64,000 bases of DNA from Burkholderia cenocepacia. Its GTDB lineage: Bacteria > Pseudomonadota > Gammaproteobacteria > Burkholderiales > Burkholderiaceae. The notes beneath the pieces were generated by a model that saw only the letters and a list, made by a program, of their open reading frames with translations, did not search any database and had not been told where the DNA came from. Numbering within the stretch: the first letter of the stretch is position 1; each line of letters starts with the position of its first letter. The stretch spans positions 124,001 to 188,000 of the forward strand of contig NZ_UAQZ01000001.1 in NCBI RefSeq assembly GCF_900446215.1, written 5' to 3'. This document shows positions 16,845 through 25,865 of the stretch, piece after piece. Both the position numbers and the translations under genes were made by a program.

Positions 16845-17738
16845 CTACGCGAGATCCTGCGCGAGACTCATTTCGAGGAATTGCGCGGCGACCCGCGACG
16901 GGGCGCCGCCATGCGGCACGAGAATGGAGAAATGCCGCGTGAGCGGCGCGGGCGCGAGCGAGCGCAGCACGAGCGCCGCATCCTGGTGACGCAGCGACAT
17001 CGCGGACACGAAGCCGACGCCCATCCCCGCGCGCACGGCCTCCTTCACGGCCTCGACCCCGGCGATCTCGAACGCGACGCGCATCGGCGCGCCGCCATGC
17101 GCGAACGCGCGCTCGACGAGTTGCCGCACCGCGGAGCCCGCCTCGCGCAGCACGAGCGGATGCGCGGCCAGCGCGTCGAGCGTCACGCCCGCGTCGTAGC
17201 CGGACGCCGCGAGCGGATGGCCGGCCGGCACGATCGCGACGATCTCGTCCTCGTGCCACGCGTGCACGGCGGTGCCCGGCGGCAGCGCCTCGCCGGGCGG
17301 CCCTTCGATCAGCGCGATGTCAAGCGACGGCAGCGCCGCGACCACGTCGGCCGTATTGCCGCTCATCGTCTGGATCGACACGCGCGGCGCGCGCGGCTGG
17401 AACGCCGCGATCAGGTACGGCAGCAGATAGCTCGCGGGCGTCGTGCTCGCGCCGATCCGCAGCGTGCCGGCTTCCAGTCCGCGCACCGCATCGCGAAACG
17501 CACGCGCCTGCGCGAACGTGTCGCGCTGCGCCTTCGCGTACTGCGCGAGTTGCTCGCCGACCGGCGTCAGGCGGATGCCGCGGCCGTCGCGCTGGTACAG
17601 CGGCTCGCCGAATTCGTCCTGCAGCAGCCGCAACTGGCCCGACACGGCCGGCTGCGACAGGTGCAGCGCCACGGCGGCGTGGCTGATGTTCAGATGCTCG
17701 GCGACGGCGGCGAACGTTATCAGTTGATCCGGGGTCAT
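16845..17738 (-). CDS. LysR-family regulator, divergent from the YeiH-like gene
   Basis: A 297-residue LysR-type regulator: N-terminal winged HTH (ITFAAVAEHLNISHAAVALHL, then SQPAVSGQLRLLQDEFGEPLY, residues 7-48) and a two-lobed effector domain (LRIGASTTPASYLLP from about 93). It is divergent from a YeiH-family gene with about 110 bp between starts, the same pairing as enteric YeiE/YeiH. It most likely activates that gene in response to a small anion. An inverted repeat TATC-N9-GATA lies in the gap (17749-17765), fitting a LysR T-N11-A site. The ligand is unknown. Confidence 0.88.
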   Translation of the reverse strand: MTPDQLITFAAVAEHLNISHAAVALHLSQPAVSGQLRLLQDEFGEPLYQRDGRGIRLTPVGEQLAQYAKAQRDTFAQARAFRDAVRGLEAGTLRIGASTTPASYLLPYLIAAFQPRAPRVSIQTMSGNTADVVAALPSLDIALIEGPPGEALPPGTAVHAWHEDEIVAIVPAGHPLAASGYDAGVTLDALAAHPLVLREAGSAVRQLVERAFAHGGAPMRVAFEIAGVEAVKEAVRAGMGVGFVSAMSLRHQDAALVLRSLAPAPLTRHFSILVPHGGAPSRVAAQFLEMSLAQDLA

Positions 17739-17748
17739 GGGGATAAAT

Positions 17749-17801
17749 TATCGGCTTTCCGGATAGTTTACGTCACAAATCACAATTTTTCATATCGATA
17801 T
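17749..17801. promoter_or_regulatory. Divergent LysR/YeiH promoter with two dyads
   Basis: The gap is AT-rich. TATC-N9-GATA (17749-17765) matches the LysR T-N11-A pattern, and ATATCGATAT (17792-17801) is a perfect 10-bp palindrome. Both are plausible recognition and activation sites for the LysR protein encoded alongside. Confidence 0.5.
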
Positions 17802-17850
17802 AACAAAATTAGGATTGCAGCATCGCAACACGCTCCATCACGGTGCTTCC

Positions 17851-18927
17851 ATGTCCACTGCTCCGACTCCCCATCTCAGCCATGCCGCGCCGTCGATGCG
17901 CGGCCAGTTGAACGGCGTGCTGTTCGTCGCGCTGTTCGCCGCCGCCATCACGAGCCTGTCCCAGCTTCCCGCGATCGCGGGACTCGGCCTGTCGCCGCTC
18001 ATCGTCGGCATCGTCGCCGGTGCGCTGTACGGCAACGGCCTGCGCGACGGCATGCCGGCCAGCTGGGCGGCCGGCGTCAATTTCTCCGCACGCAAGCTGC
18101 TGCGCATCGCGGTCGCGTTCTTCGGCTTGCGCGTGAGCCTGCAGGAAATCGCGCAGGTCGGGCTGCCGGGCCTCACGGTCTCGGTGCTGGTCGTCGTCAG
18201 CACGCTCGTGATCGGCACCTGGGCCGGCATGAAGCTGATGAAGCTCGACCGCGACGCCGCGCTGCTGACCGCCGCCGGCAGCGCGATCTGCGGCGCGGCC
18301 GCCGTGCTCGCGTTCGAGTCGACGCTGCAGTCGAAGCCGCACCAGAGCGCGATGGCCGTAGGCAGCGTCGTGCTGTTCGGCACGCTGTCGATGTTCCTGT
18401 ATCCGCTCGCCTATCACGCCGGGCTGCTGAACCTCGATCCGGCCGGCCTCGGCCTGTTCTTCGGCGGCACGATCCACGAAGTCGCGCAGGTGGTCGGCGC
18501 GGCGAGCGACATCAGCCCGGAGGTCGCGCACGTCGCGACGATCGTGAAGATGACGCGCGTGATGCTGCTGGTCCCGGTGCTGCTCGCGCTCGGCTGGTGG
18601 CTCGCCCGCTCGGCCCGCGCGGGTCACGACGCGGCCGGCGGCGCGCAAGGCAAGCGCAAGGTGGCGGTGCCGTGGTTCGCGCTCGGCTTCCTCGGCTTCG
18701 TGATCGTCAATTCGCTGAACGTGCTGCCCACGGACGTCACGCATACGCTGAACGTGCTCGACACCTTCGCGCTCACGATGGCCATGACCGCGCTCGGCAT
18801 CGAGACCCGCGTCGCGCAGATCCGCGCGGCCGGCCCGCGGGCGCTGATGACCGGCCTGATCCTGTACGTGTGGCTGATCGCCGGCGGCTACGGGATCACC
18901 TGGGCCGTGCAGCACTGGCTTGGCTGA
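17851..18927 (+). CDS. YeiH/UPF0324-family putative sulfate exporter
   Basis: About 358 residues with roughly ten membrane helices, matching the YeiH (UPF0324) family: LSPLIVGIVAGALYGNGLRD near the start, FSARKLLRIAVAFFGLRVS, then SAICGAAAVLAFES and GGTIHEVAQVVGA, all family-typical glycine-rich blocks. Members are annotated as sulfate or anion exporters, but transport evidence is thin. The ATG at 17851 begins MSTAPT; the upstream Shine-Dalgarno is weak and a non-ATG start at 17815 is possible. The LysR gene upstream is the likely regulator. The following clcA-like gene starts about 70 bp later. Confidence 0.82.
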   Translation: MSTAPTPHLSHAAPSMRGQLNGVLFVALFAAAITSLSQLPAIAGLGLSPLIVGIVAGALYGNGLRDGMPASWAAGVNFSARKLLRIAVAFFGLRVSLQEIAQVGLPGLTVSVLVVVSTLVIGTWAGMKLMKLDRDAALLTAAGSAICGAAAVLAFESTLQSKPHQSAMAVGSVVLFGTLSMFLYPLAYHAGLLNLDPAGLGLFFGGTIHEVAQVVGAASDISPEVAHVATIVKMTRVMLLVPVLLALGWWLARSARAGHDAAGGAQGKRKVAVPWFALGFLGFVIVNSLNVLPTDVTHTLNVLDTFALTMAMTALGIETRVAQIRAAGPRALMTGLILYVWLIAGGYGITWAVQHWLG

Positions 18928-18994
18928 GCCGCATGTCCGTGACGGTTCGCGCGCCGCGCCCGCCGGGGAGGTCCCGCGGGCGCGGCGCAGTGCT

Positions 18995-20764
18995 ATGCTT
19001 CGCGTCGTTTTCCATCGCCCCCTTTCAGCCGTGCTCTCGTTCCTGCTGAAGCTGCGCACTCGCGCCCAAACGCTGTTCCGCCTGTCGGACGCCCATACGA
19101 TGCTGATCTGGTCGGCCATCGTCGGCGTCGGCGGCGCCTTTGCCACGATGGCGTTCCGCGAAGGCATCGACCTGATGCAGCGCCTGATCTCGGGGCACAG
19201 CGGCAGCTTCGTGCAGATGGCGAAGAGCCTGCCGTGGTACGTGCGGTTCTGGATGCCGGCCGCGGGCGGTTTCCTCGCCGGCTGCGTGCTGCTGCTTGCG
19301 ACGCGCGGCGACAAGCAGGCCGCCAAGACCGACTACATGGAATCGGTCGCGCTCGGCAACGGCGTCGTGCCGGTGCGGCAGAGCCTGTGGCGCAGCGTGT
19401 CATCGCTGCTGACGATCGGCAGCGGCGGCTCGATCGGCCGCGAAGGCCCGATGGTGCAGCTCGCGGCGCTCGCCGCGTCGCTCGTCGGCCGCTTCGCGCA
19501 CTTCGACCCGCCGCGCCTGCGCCTGCTGGTCGCGTGCGGCGCGGCGGCCGGTATCACGTCCGCGTACAACGCGCCGATCGCCGGCGCCTTTTTCGTGTCG
19601 GAGATCGTGCTCGGCACGATCGCGATGGAAAGCTTCGGGCCGATGGTGGTCGCGTCGGTCGTCGCGAACATCGTGATGCGCGAATTCGCCGGCTACCGGC
19701 CGCCGTACGAAATGCCGGTGTTTCCGGCCGTGACCGGCCCCGAGGTGCTGCTGTTCGTCGTGCTCGGCGCGCTGTGCGGGGTGCTCGCGCCGCAGTTCCT
19801 GCACCTGCTCGACGCGTCGAAGACGCAGTTCAAGCGGCTGCCGGTGCCGTTGCCCGTGCGGCTCGCGCTCGGCGGCCTCGTCGTCGGGGTGATCTCGGTG
19901 TGGATTCCGGACGTGTGGGGCAACGGCTACAGCGTCGTGAACCACATCCTCCATGCGCCGTGGACCTGGCAAGCGCTCGTCGCGGTCCTCGTGTTCAAGG
20001 TGATCGCGACCGCCGCGACCGCCGGCTCGGGCGCGATCGGCGGCGTGTTCACGCCGACGCTGTTCGTCGGCGCCGTGTTCGGCTCGCTATTCGGGCTCGC
20101 GATGGACGCGCTGTGGCCCGGCCATACGTCCGCGTATTTCGCGTACGCGATCGTCGGGATGGGCGCGTTCATGGCGGGCGCCACGCAGGCGCCGCTGATG
20201 GCGATCCTGATGATCTTCGAGATGACGCTGAGCTATCAGGTCGTGCTGCCGCTGCTGGTGTCGTGCGTGTTCGCGTATTTCGTCGCGCGCGCGACCGGCA
20301 CGACGTCGATGTACGAAATCACGCAGCACCACTACCAGGACGCGCAGGAGCGACAGCGGCTGCGCACCACGCAGATGCGCGAGCTGATCCAGCCCGCGCA
20401 GACGGTCGTGCCGCTCACCGCGAGCGTCGCCGACATGACCCGCGTGTTTCTCGAATATCCGGTGAAGTACCTGTACGTGACCGACGACGCCGGGCGCTTC
20501 CGCGGCGCGGTCGCGCTGAAGGACATCACGTCGGACCTGCTCGACAAGCGCGACACGACCGACAAGACGGCCGCGCACTACGCGCACACGCCGTTTCCGC
20601 TGCTCACGCCGGACATGCCGCTCGCGACCGCGCTCGAACGCTTCATGGCGTTCCAGGGCGAACGCCTGCCGGTGATCGAAAGCGAAGCCGAGCCGACGCT
20701 CGCGGGCGTCGTCTACAAGACGTCGCTGCTCGACGCGTACCGGCGGATGACCGGCGAACGCTGA
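18995..20764 (+). CDS. ClC-type chloride channel/antiporter with C-terminal CBS domains
   Basis: About 589 residues. The membrane part (to about 430) holds GSGGSIGREGPMVQ (about 142-155), the ClC anion-filter motif with the gating Glu (E150), and GGVFTPTLFVG, the second filter loop. The C-terminal third has two CBS-like segments (from MRELIQPAQTVVPLTASVADM and from TPFPLLTPDMPLATALERFMAF), a tail absent from E. coli ClcA but common in other bacterial ClCs and often nucleotide-binding. It moves chloride, probably coupled to protons. The ATG at 18995 has a poor Shine-Dalgarno; the true start may differ slightly. Confidence 0.9.
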   Translation: MLRVVFHRPLSAVLSFLLKLRTRAQTLFRLSDAHTMLIWSAIVGVGGAFATMAFREGIDLMQRLISGHSGSFVQMAKSLPWYVRFWMPAAGGFLAGCVLLLATRGDKQAAKTDYMESVALGNGVVPVRQSLWRSVSSLLTIGSGGSIGREGPMVQLAALAASLVGRFAHFDPPRLRLLVACGAAAGITSAYNAPIAGAFFVSEIVLGTIAMESFGPMVVASVVANIVMREFAGYRPPYEMPVFPAVTGPEVLLFVVLGALCGVLAPQFLHLLDASKTQFKRLPVPLPVRLALGGLVVGVISVWIPDVWGNGYSVVNHILHAPWTWQALVAVLVFKVIATAATAGSGAIGGVFTPTLFVGAVFGSLFGLAMDALWPGHTSAYFAYAIVGMGAFMAGATQAPLMAILMIFEMTLSYQVVLPLLVSCVFAYFVARATGTTSMYEITQHHYQDAQERQRLRTTQMRELIQPAQTVVPLTASVADMTRVFLEYPVKYLYVTDDAGRFRGAVALKDITSDLLDKRDTTDKTAAHYAHTPFPLLTPDMPLATALERFMAFQGERLPVIESEAEPTLAGVVYKTSLLDAYRRMTGER

Positions 20765-20800
20765 CGCGCGCCGCCAAACCGCCCGCCCCGCCCGCGCCGG

Positions 20801-21421
20801 TCAGTCCGGCGCACGCCCCAGCACGACCCGTGCGAAGAACCCCGCGAGCACCGATTCGGCCACGTCGGCCGACACGTGCTGCGGATCGGCCGTGTAATAC
20901 GACTGCACGCCGTCGCACAGGCACATCAACCCGAACGCGAGCGTGTCGGCCGGCAACAGCAGCGGCGTACCCGCGCGCTCGGCGAAGCGCTGGATGAATT
21001 CGGCCATCTGCACGCGCTTGCCGTGCAGGAACTGGTTGAAGCGCACGCGGAACTTCGCGTCGCGCGCCGCCTGCAGCTTCGCCTCGCCCCACAGCAGCGA
21101 GTACTCGTCGTCGCGAAACAGCGTCCGGTAATACGCGAGCGCCATCGATTCCATCTGCTCGCGCGTGCCGCCGCCTTCGAAAATCACCTCGAAGTCGGCC
21201 CGCACCGCCGCGTGATCGCGCTCCAGCAGCTCCAGCAACAAATCGGACTTGCTGCGGAAGTTCGAGTAGAACGCGCCACGCGTATAGCCGGCCGCCGCGG
21301 CAATGTCCTCGACGCTCGCGGCCACATAGCCTTTCTTCATAAAGATGCGATGCGCGGCTTTCAGCAGACGTTCGCGCGTCTGGTCCCTGCTCTGCTCACG
21401 AGTTAAGCGCTGTGGTTTCAT
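20801..21421 (-). CDS. TetR-family repressor of the adjacent RND pump
   Basis: A 206-residue TetR protein: the N-terminal HTH region (TRERLLKAAHRIFMKKGYVA, then SVEDIAAAAGYTRGAFYSNF, residues about 15-55) is highly typical of AcrR/TtgR-like efflux regulators, and the C-terminal helical domain would bind drugs. It is divergent from the MFP-RND-OMF operon, with 190 bp between starts containing an imperfect inverted repeat (21465-21490) that is the likely operator. Derepression by pump substrates is the expected mode. Which Burkholderia RND system this is cannot be fixed by eye. Confidence 0.9.
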   Translation of the reverse strand: MKPQRLTREQSRDQTRERLLKAAHRIFMKKGYVAASVEDIAAAAGYTRGAFYSNFRSKSDLLLELLERDHAAVRADFEVIFEGGGTREQMESMALAYYRTLFRDDEYSLLWGEAKLQAARDAKFRVRFNQFLHGKRVQMAEFIQRFAERAGTPLLLPADTLAFGLMCLCDGVQSYYTADPQHVSADVAESVLAGFFARVVLGRAPD

Positions 21422-21464
21422 GGCGCGCAGTCTAGCATCCTTTCCCTTTCGGATTCATTTTTGC

Positions 21465-21490
21465 ATTCAGATACAGGTATGTATTAGAAT
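21465..21490. promoter_or_regulatory. Candidate TetR operator between regulator and RND genes
   Basis: Arms ATTCAGATAC and GTATTAGAAT (8 of 10 complementary) flank AGGTAT, with an inner dyad. Length (26 bp) and position in the divergent promoter match AcrR/TtgR-type operators. Protein assignment is inferred. Confidence 0.6.
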
Positions 21491-21610
21491 CCGCCACAGT
21501 TTCTCAAAATGTTGTCCGTCTGTCCGCGTGCGCCGATGCCGGCGCCGTTCTGGGGCAAGCGCCCGCCGCGCTTGCCGGCCTCGTTCCGCTCCACCTCACC
21601 TGGGGGTTTC

Positions 21611-22720
21611 GTGAATCGCTCCGGTTCCCGCGCCGCGCTGCTGATCGGCGCCGCGCTCGTCCTTGCCGCCTGTCATCCAAAAGAATCCGCGCCGCCCGCC
21701 CCGCGCCCCGTCGTCGCGCTGCCCGCGCGGGCCGACACCGCCGCGGCCGCGCGCACGTTGCCCGGCGACATCCAGCCGCGCTACGCGACTCCGCTGTCGT
21801 TCCGCATCGCCGGCAAGATCATCGAGCGCCGGGTGCGGCTCGGCGATACGGTGAAAGTCGGCCAGGTCGTCGCGCTGCTCGATCCGTCCGACGTCGAGAA
21901 GAACGCCGCGAGTGCGCAGGCGCAACTCGATGCCGCGACGCACAGCCTCGCGTTCGCGAAGCAGCAGCTCGACCGCGATCGCGCGCAAGCCCGCGAAAAC
22001 CTGATCGCGACCGCGCAGCTCGAACAGACGCAGAACAGCTACACGTCGGCGCTCGCGCAGCGCGACCAGGCGCAGCAGCAGCTCGCGCTCGCGAAGAACC
22101 AGCTCCGCTACGCGACGCTCGCCGCCGACCATGCGGGCACCATCACCGCCGAACAGGCCGATACCGGCCAGAACGTGTCGGCGGGCCAGCCGGTCTACCA
22201 GCTCGCGTGGTCGGGCGACGTCGATGTGGTCAGCGACGTGCCCGAAGCCGCGCTCGCGTCGCTCGCACCCGGCCACACGGCCAGCGTCACGCTGCCGTCG
22301 CTGCCGGGCCGCCAGTTCGCCGCGAAGGTGCGCGAAATCGCGCCGGCCGCCGATCCGCAAAGCCGCACCTACCGCGTGAAGCTCACGCTCGGCACGCCTG
22401 ATCCGGCGATCCGGCTCGGGATGACCGCGGACGTCGCGTTCGACGGCGCACCGGTCGCCGGCGACGCGCAGCCGATCACGCTGCCCGCGACCGCGCTGTT
22501 CCACGACGGCGCGCAACCGGCCGTGTGGGTCGTACGCACGAAGGACGACACGCTCGAGTTGCGCCGCGTCGACGTCGCGCGCTTCAACGAGCGCACCGTT
22601 ACCGTGTCGCATGGGTTGCAGCCGGGCGAGCGCGTCGTGCTGCAGGGCGTGCATACGGTCAGCGCAGGCGAAAAGGTGCGCGCGATCGCGCCGCTGCATC
22701 CGGAGGACTTCGCATCGTGA
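21611..22720 (+). CDS. RND efflux periplasmic adaptor (membrane fusion lipoprotein)
   Basis: A 369-residue adaptor. The signal peptide ends in a lipobox (LAAC, Cys21), so it is a lipoprotein. Order: barrel-sandwich half (RIAGKIIERRVRLGDTVKVG), alpha-hairpin coiled coil (about 100-165, Gln/Ala-rich), second half (AGTITAEQADTGQNVSAGQP), then beta-barrel and membrane-proximal domains. It links the RND pump to the outer-membrane channel. The GTG at 21611 has a GGGGG Shine-Dalgarno; a longer frame lacks one. Its stop overlaps the RND start (GTGA at 22717-22720), showing translational coupling. Confidence 0.9.
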   Translation: MNRSGSRAALLIGAALVLAACHPKESAPPAPRPVVALPARADTAAAARTLPGDIQPRYATPLSFRIAGKIIERRVRLGDTVKVGQVVALLDPSDVEKNAASAQAQLDAATHSLAFAKQQLDRDRAQARENLIATAQLEQTQNSYTSALAQRDQAQQQLALAKNQLRYATLAADHAGTITAEQADTGQNVSAGQPVYQLAWSGDVDVVSDVPEAALASLAPGHTASVTLPSLPGRQFAAKVREIAPAADPQSRTYRVKLTLGTPDPAIRLGMTADVAFDGAPVAGDAQPITLPATALFHDGAQPAVWVVRTKDDTLELRRVDVARFNERTVTVSHGLQPGERVVLQGVHTVSAGEKVRAIAPLHPEDFAS

Positions 22721-25700
22721 GCGTCTCCCACGAAGAAGGCCGCTTCAACCTGTCCGCATGGGCGCTGCGCCACCAGGCGCTGGTCGTCTACCTGATCGCG
22801 CTCGCGACGCTCGCGGGCATCCTCGCCTATACGCGGCTCGCGCAATCCGAAGACCCGCCGTTCACGTTCCGCGTGATGGTGATCCGGACCTTCTGGCCCG
22901 GCGCGAGCGCGCGGCAGGTGCAGGAACAGGTGACCGACCGGATCGGCCGCAAGCTGCAGGAAACGCCGGCCATCGACTTCCTGCGCAGCTATTCGCGTCC
23001 CGGCGAATCGCTGATTTTCTTCACGATGAAGGATTCGGCGCCCGTGAAGGACGTGCCCGACACCTGGTACCAGATCCGCAAGAAGGTGGGCGACATCGGC
23101 TACACGCTGCCGCCCGGCGTGCAGGGCCCGTTCTTCAACGACGAATTCGGCGACGTCTACACCAACATCTGGACGCTCGAGGGCGACGGCTTCACGCCCG
23201 CGCAACTGCACGACTACGCGGACCAGTTGCGCACCGTGCTGCTGCGCGTGCCGGGCGTCGGCAAGGTCGACTATTTCGGCGACCCCGACCAGCGGATCTT
23301 CATCGAGGTCAACAACGCGCAGCTCACGCGCCTCGGCATCTCGCCGCAGCAGCTCGGGCAGGCGATCAACGCGCAGAACGACATCTCGTCGACCGGCGTG
23401 CTGACGACCGCCGACGATCGCGTGTTCGTGCGGCCGAGCGGCCAGTTCGACAACGTCGCCGCGATCGCCGACACGCTGATCCGCATCAACGGCCGCACGT
23501 TCCGGCTCGGCGATCTCGCGACCGTGAAACGCGGCTACGACGATCCGCAGGTTACACAGATGCGAACGAACGGCCATGCCGTGCTCGGCATCGGCGTGAC
23601 GATGCAGCCGGGCGGCGACGTGATCCGGCTCGGCAAGGCGCTCGACGCCGAATCGAAGGACTTGCAGGCGCAACTGCCGGCCGGCCTGAAGCTGACGCTG
23701 GTGTCGAGCATGCCGCACGCGGTCGCGCATTCGGTCGACGACTTCCTCGAAGCCGTCGCCGAAGCGGTCGCGATCGTGCTGGTGGTGAGCCTCGTGTCGC
23801 TCGGGCTGCGTACCGGGATGGTCGTCGTGATCTCGATTCCGGTCGTGCTCGCGGTCACCGCGCTGTTCATGTACCTGTTCGACATCGGGTTGCACAAGGT
23901 GTCGCTCGGCACGCTCGTGCTGGCGCTCGGACTGCTCGTCGACGACGCGATCATCGCGGTCGAGATGATGGCCGTGAAGCTCGAACAGGGCTACAGCCGC
24001 GCGCGCGCCGCCGCGTTCGCGTACACCAGCACCGCGTTCCCGATGCTGACGGGCACGCTCGTCACGGTGTCGGGCTTCCTGCCGATCGCGCTCGCGAAAT
24101 CGAGCACCGGCGAATACACGCGCTCGATCTTCGAGGTGTCGGCGATCGCGCTGATCGCATCGTGGTTCGCGGCCGTCGTGCTGATCCCGCTGCTGGGCTA
24201 TCACATGCTGCCCGAGCGCAAGCGCCACGCGCACGAGGCGCACCTGCCCGACGATCACGAGCACGACATCTACGACACCCGCTTCTACCGGCGGCTGCGC
24301 GGCTGGATCGACTGGTGCATCGAGCGGCGCTTCGTCGTGCTGCTGATCACGGGCGCGCTGTTCGTCGCCGCGCTGATGGGCTTCTCGCTGGTGCCGCAGC
24401 AGTTCTTCCCGAGCTCCGACCGGCCCGAGCTGCTGGTCGACCTGCGGCTGCCCGAAGGTGCGTCGTTCGCGGCGACGCTGCGCGAGACGGAGCGCCTGGA
24501 AAAAGTGATCGACAAGCGTCCCGAGATCGACCATGCGGTGAACTTCGTCGGCAGCGGCGCGCCGCGCTTCTACCTGCCGCTCGACCAGCAGTTGCAACTG
24601 CCGAACTTCGCGCAGTTCGTGATCACCGCGAAATCGGTCGAGGATCGCGAGAAGCTCGCGACCTGGCTCGAAACCACGCTGCGCGACACGTTCCCGGCCG
24701 TGCGCTGGCGCCTGTCGCGGCTCGAGAACGGCCCGCCGGTCGGCTATCCGGTGCAGTTCCGCGTGAGCGGCGACAGCATCGCGACGGTCCGCTCGATCGC
24801 CGAGAAGGTCGCGGCGACGATGCGCGGCGATGCGCGCACGGTCAACGTGCAGTTCGACTGGGACGAACCGGCCGAACGCTCGGTGCGCTTCGCGCTCGAC
24901 CAGAAGAAGGCGCGCGAGCTGAACGTCACGTCGCAGGACGTGTCGAGCTTCCTCGCGATGACGCTGTCCGGCACGACGGTCACGCAGTATCGCGAGCGCG
25001 ACAAGCTGATCGCCGTCGACCTGCGCGCGCCGCGGGCCGACCGCGTCGATCCGGCGAAACTCGCGGGCCTCGCGCTGCCGACGCCGAACGGCCCCGTGCC
25101 GCTCGGCTCCCTCGGCCGCTTCACGCCGACGCTCGAATACGGCGTCGTGTGGGAGCGCGACCGCCAGCCGACCATCACCGTGCAGTCGGACGTGCGCGCC
25201 GGCGCGCAGGGCATCGACGTCACGCATGCGGTCGACGCGAAGCTGAATGCGCTGCGCGCGCAGCTGCCGGTCGGCTATCAGATCAACATCGGCGGCTCGG
25301 TCGAGGAAAGCGCGAAGGCGCAGAAGTCGATCAACGCGCAGATGCCGCTGATGGCGATCGCCGTGTTCACGCTGCTGATGATCCAGCTGCAGAGCTTCTC
25401 GCGCGTGCTGATGGTCGTGCTGACCGCGCCGCTCGGGCTGATCGGCGTGGTCGCGACGCTGCTGCTGTTCGGCCAGCCGTTCGGCTTCGTCGCGATGCTC
25501 GGCGTGATCGCGATGTTCGGGATCATCATGCGCAACTCGGTGATCCTGGTCGACCAGATCGAGCAGGACATCGCGGTCGGCCACGGTCGCGTCGACGCGA
25601 TCATCGGCGCGACCGTGCGGCGCTTCCGGCCGATCACGCTCACGGCCGCGGCCGCGGTGCTCGCGCTGATCCCGCTGCTGCGCTCGAACTTCTTCGGGCC

Positions 25701-25863
25701 GATGGCGACCGCGCTGATGGGCGGCATCACGAGCGCGACCGTGCTGACACTGTTCTACCTGCCTGCGCTGTACGCGACGTGGTTCCGCGTGAAGCGCGAC
25801 GAACGCGACCCGCAGGACGGCCCGCCGCCAGGCGGCACGCCTGCCGCGCCGTCGGGAGCCTGA
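22717..25863 (+). CDS. RND-family multidrug efflux transporter
   Basis: A 1048-residue inner-membrane RND pump. It has the usual two-fold layout: a short N-terminal helix (QALVVYLIALATLAGILAY), large periplasmic loop, helices 2-6, second loop, helices 8-12. LGLLVDDAIIAVEMM in helix 4 holds the Asp-Asp proton relay. In helix 10 the usual Lys is Arg (FGIIMRNSVILVDQI), as in some HAE-1 subfamilies such as the TriC/MexK type. A His/Asp-rich cytoplasmic stretch near residues 500-515 (ERKRHAHEAHLPDDHEHD) is odd and could bind metal. GTG start coupled to the adaptor gene. Substrates are not predictable. Confidence 0.92.
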   Translation: MSVSHEEGRFNLSAWALRHQALVVYLIALATLAGILAYTRLAQSEDPPFTFRVMVIRTFWPGASARQVQEQVTDRIGRKLQETPAIDFLRSYSRPGESLIFFTMKDSAPVKDVPDTWYQIRKKVGDIGYTLPPGVQGPFFNDEFGDVYTNIWTLEGDGFTPAQLHDYADQLRTVLLRVPGVGKVDYFGDPDQRIFIEVNNAQLTRLGISPQQLGQAINAQNDISSTGVLTTADDRVFVRPSGQFDNVAAIADTLIRINGRTFRLGDLATVKRGYDDPQVTQMRTNGHAVLGIGVTMQPGGDVIRLGKALDAESKDLQAQLPAGLKLTLVSSMPHAVAHSVDDFLEAVAEAVAIVLVVSLVSLGLRTGMVVVISIPVVLAVTALFMYLFDIGLHKVSLGTLVLALGLLVDDAIIAVEMMAVKLEQGYSRARAAAFAYTSTAFPMLTGTLVTVSGFLPIALAKSSTGEYTRSIFEVSAIALIASWFAAVVLIPLLGYHMLPERKRHAHEAHLPDDHEHDIYDTRFYRRLRGWIDWCIERRFVVLLITGALFVAALMGFSLVPQQFFPSSDRPELLVDLRLPEGASFAATLRETERLEKVIDKRPEIDHAVNFVGSGAPRFYLPLDQQLQLPNFAQFVITAKSVEDREKLATWLETTLRDTFPAVRWRLSRLENGPPVGYPVQFRVSGDSIATVRSIAEKVAATMRGDARTVNVQFDWDEPAERSVRFALDQKKARELNVTSQDVSSFLAMTLSGTTVTQYRERDKLIAVDLRAPRADRVDPAKLAGLALPTPNGPVPLGSLGRFTPTLEYGVVWERDRQPTITVQSDVRAGAQGIDVTHAVDAKLNALRAQLPVGYQINIGGSVEESAKAQKSINAQMPLMAIAVFTLLMIQLQSFSRVLMVVLTAPLGLIGVVATLLLFGQPFGFVAMLGVIAMFGIIMRNSVILVDQIEQDIAVGHGRVDAIIGATVRRFRPITLTAAAAVLALIPLLRSNFFGPMATALMGGITSATVLTLFYLPALYATWFRVKRDERDPQDGPPPGGTPAAPSGA

Positions 25864-25865
25864 CC

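Noticed and set aside
22611..25865. A long open frame on the plus strand, in frame with the outer-membrane-factor gene and running through the RND gene
   Set aside because: It is Arg/Ala-rich shadow sequence caused by high third-position GC; the true OMF starts at 25866 with its own Shine-Dalgarno and lipobox.
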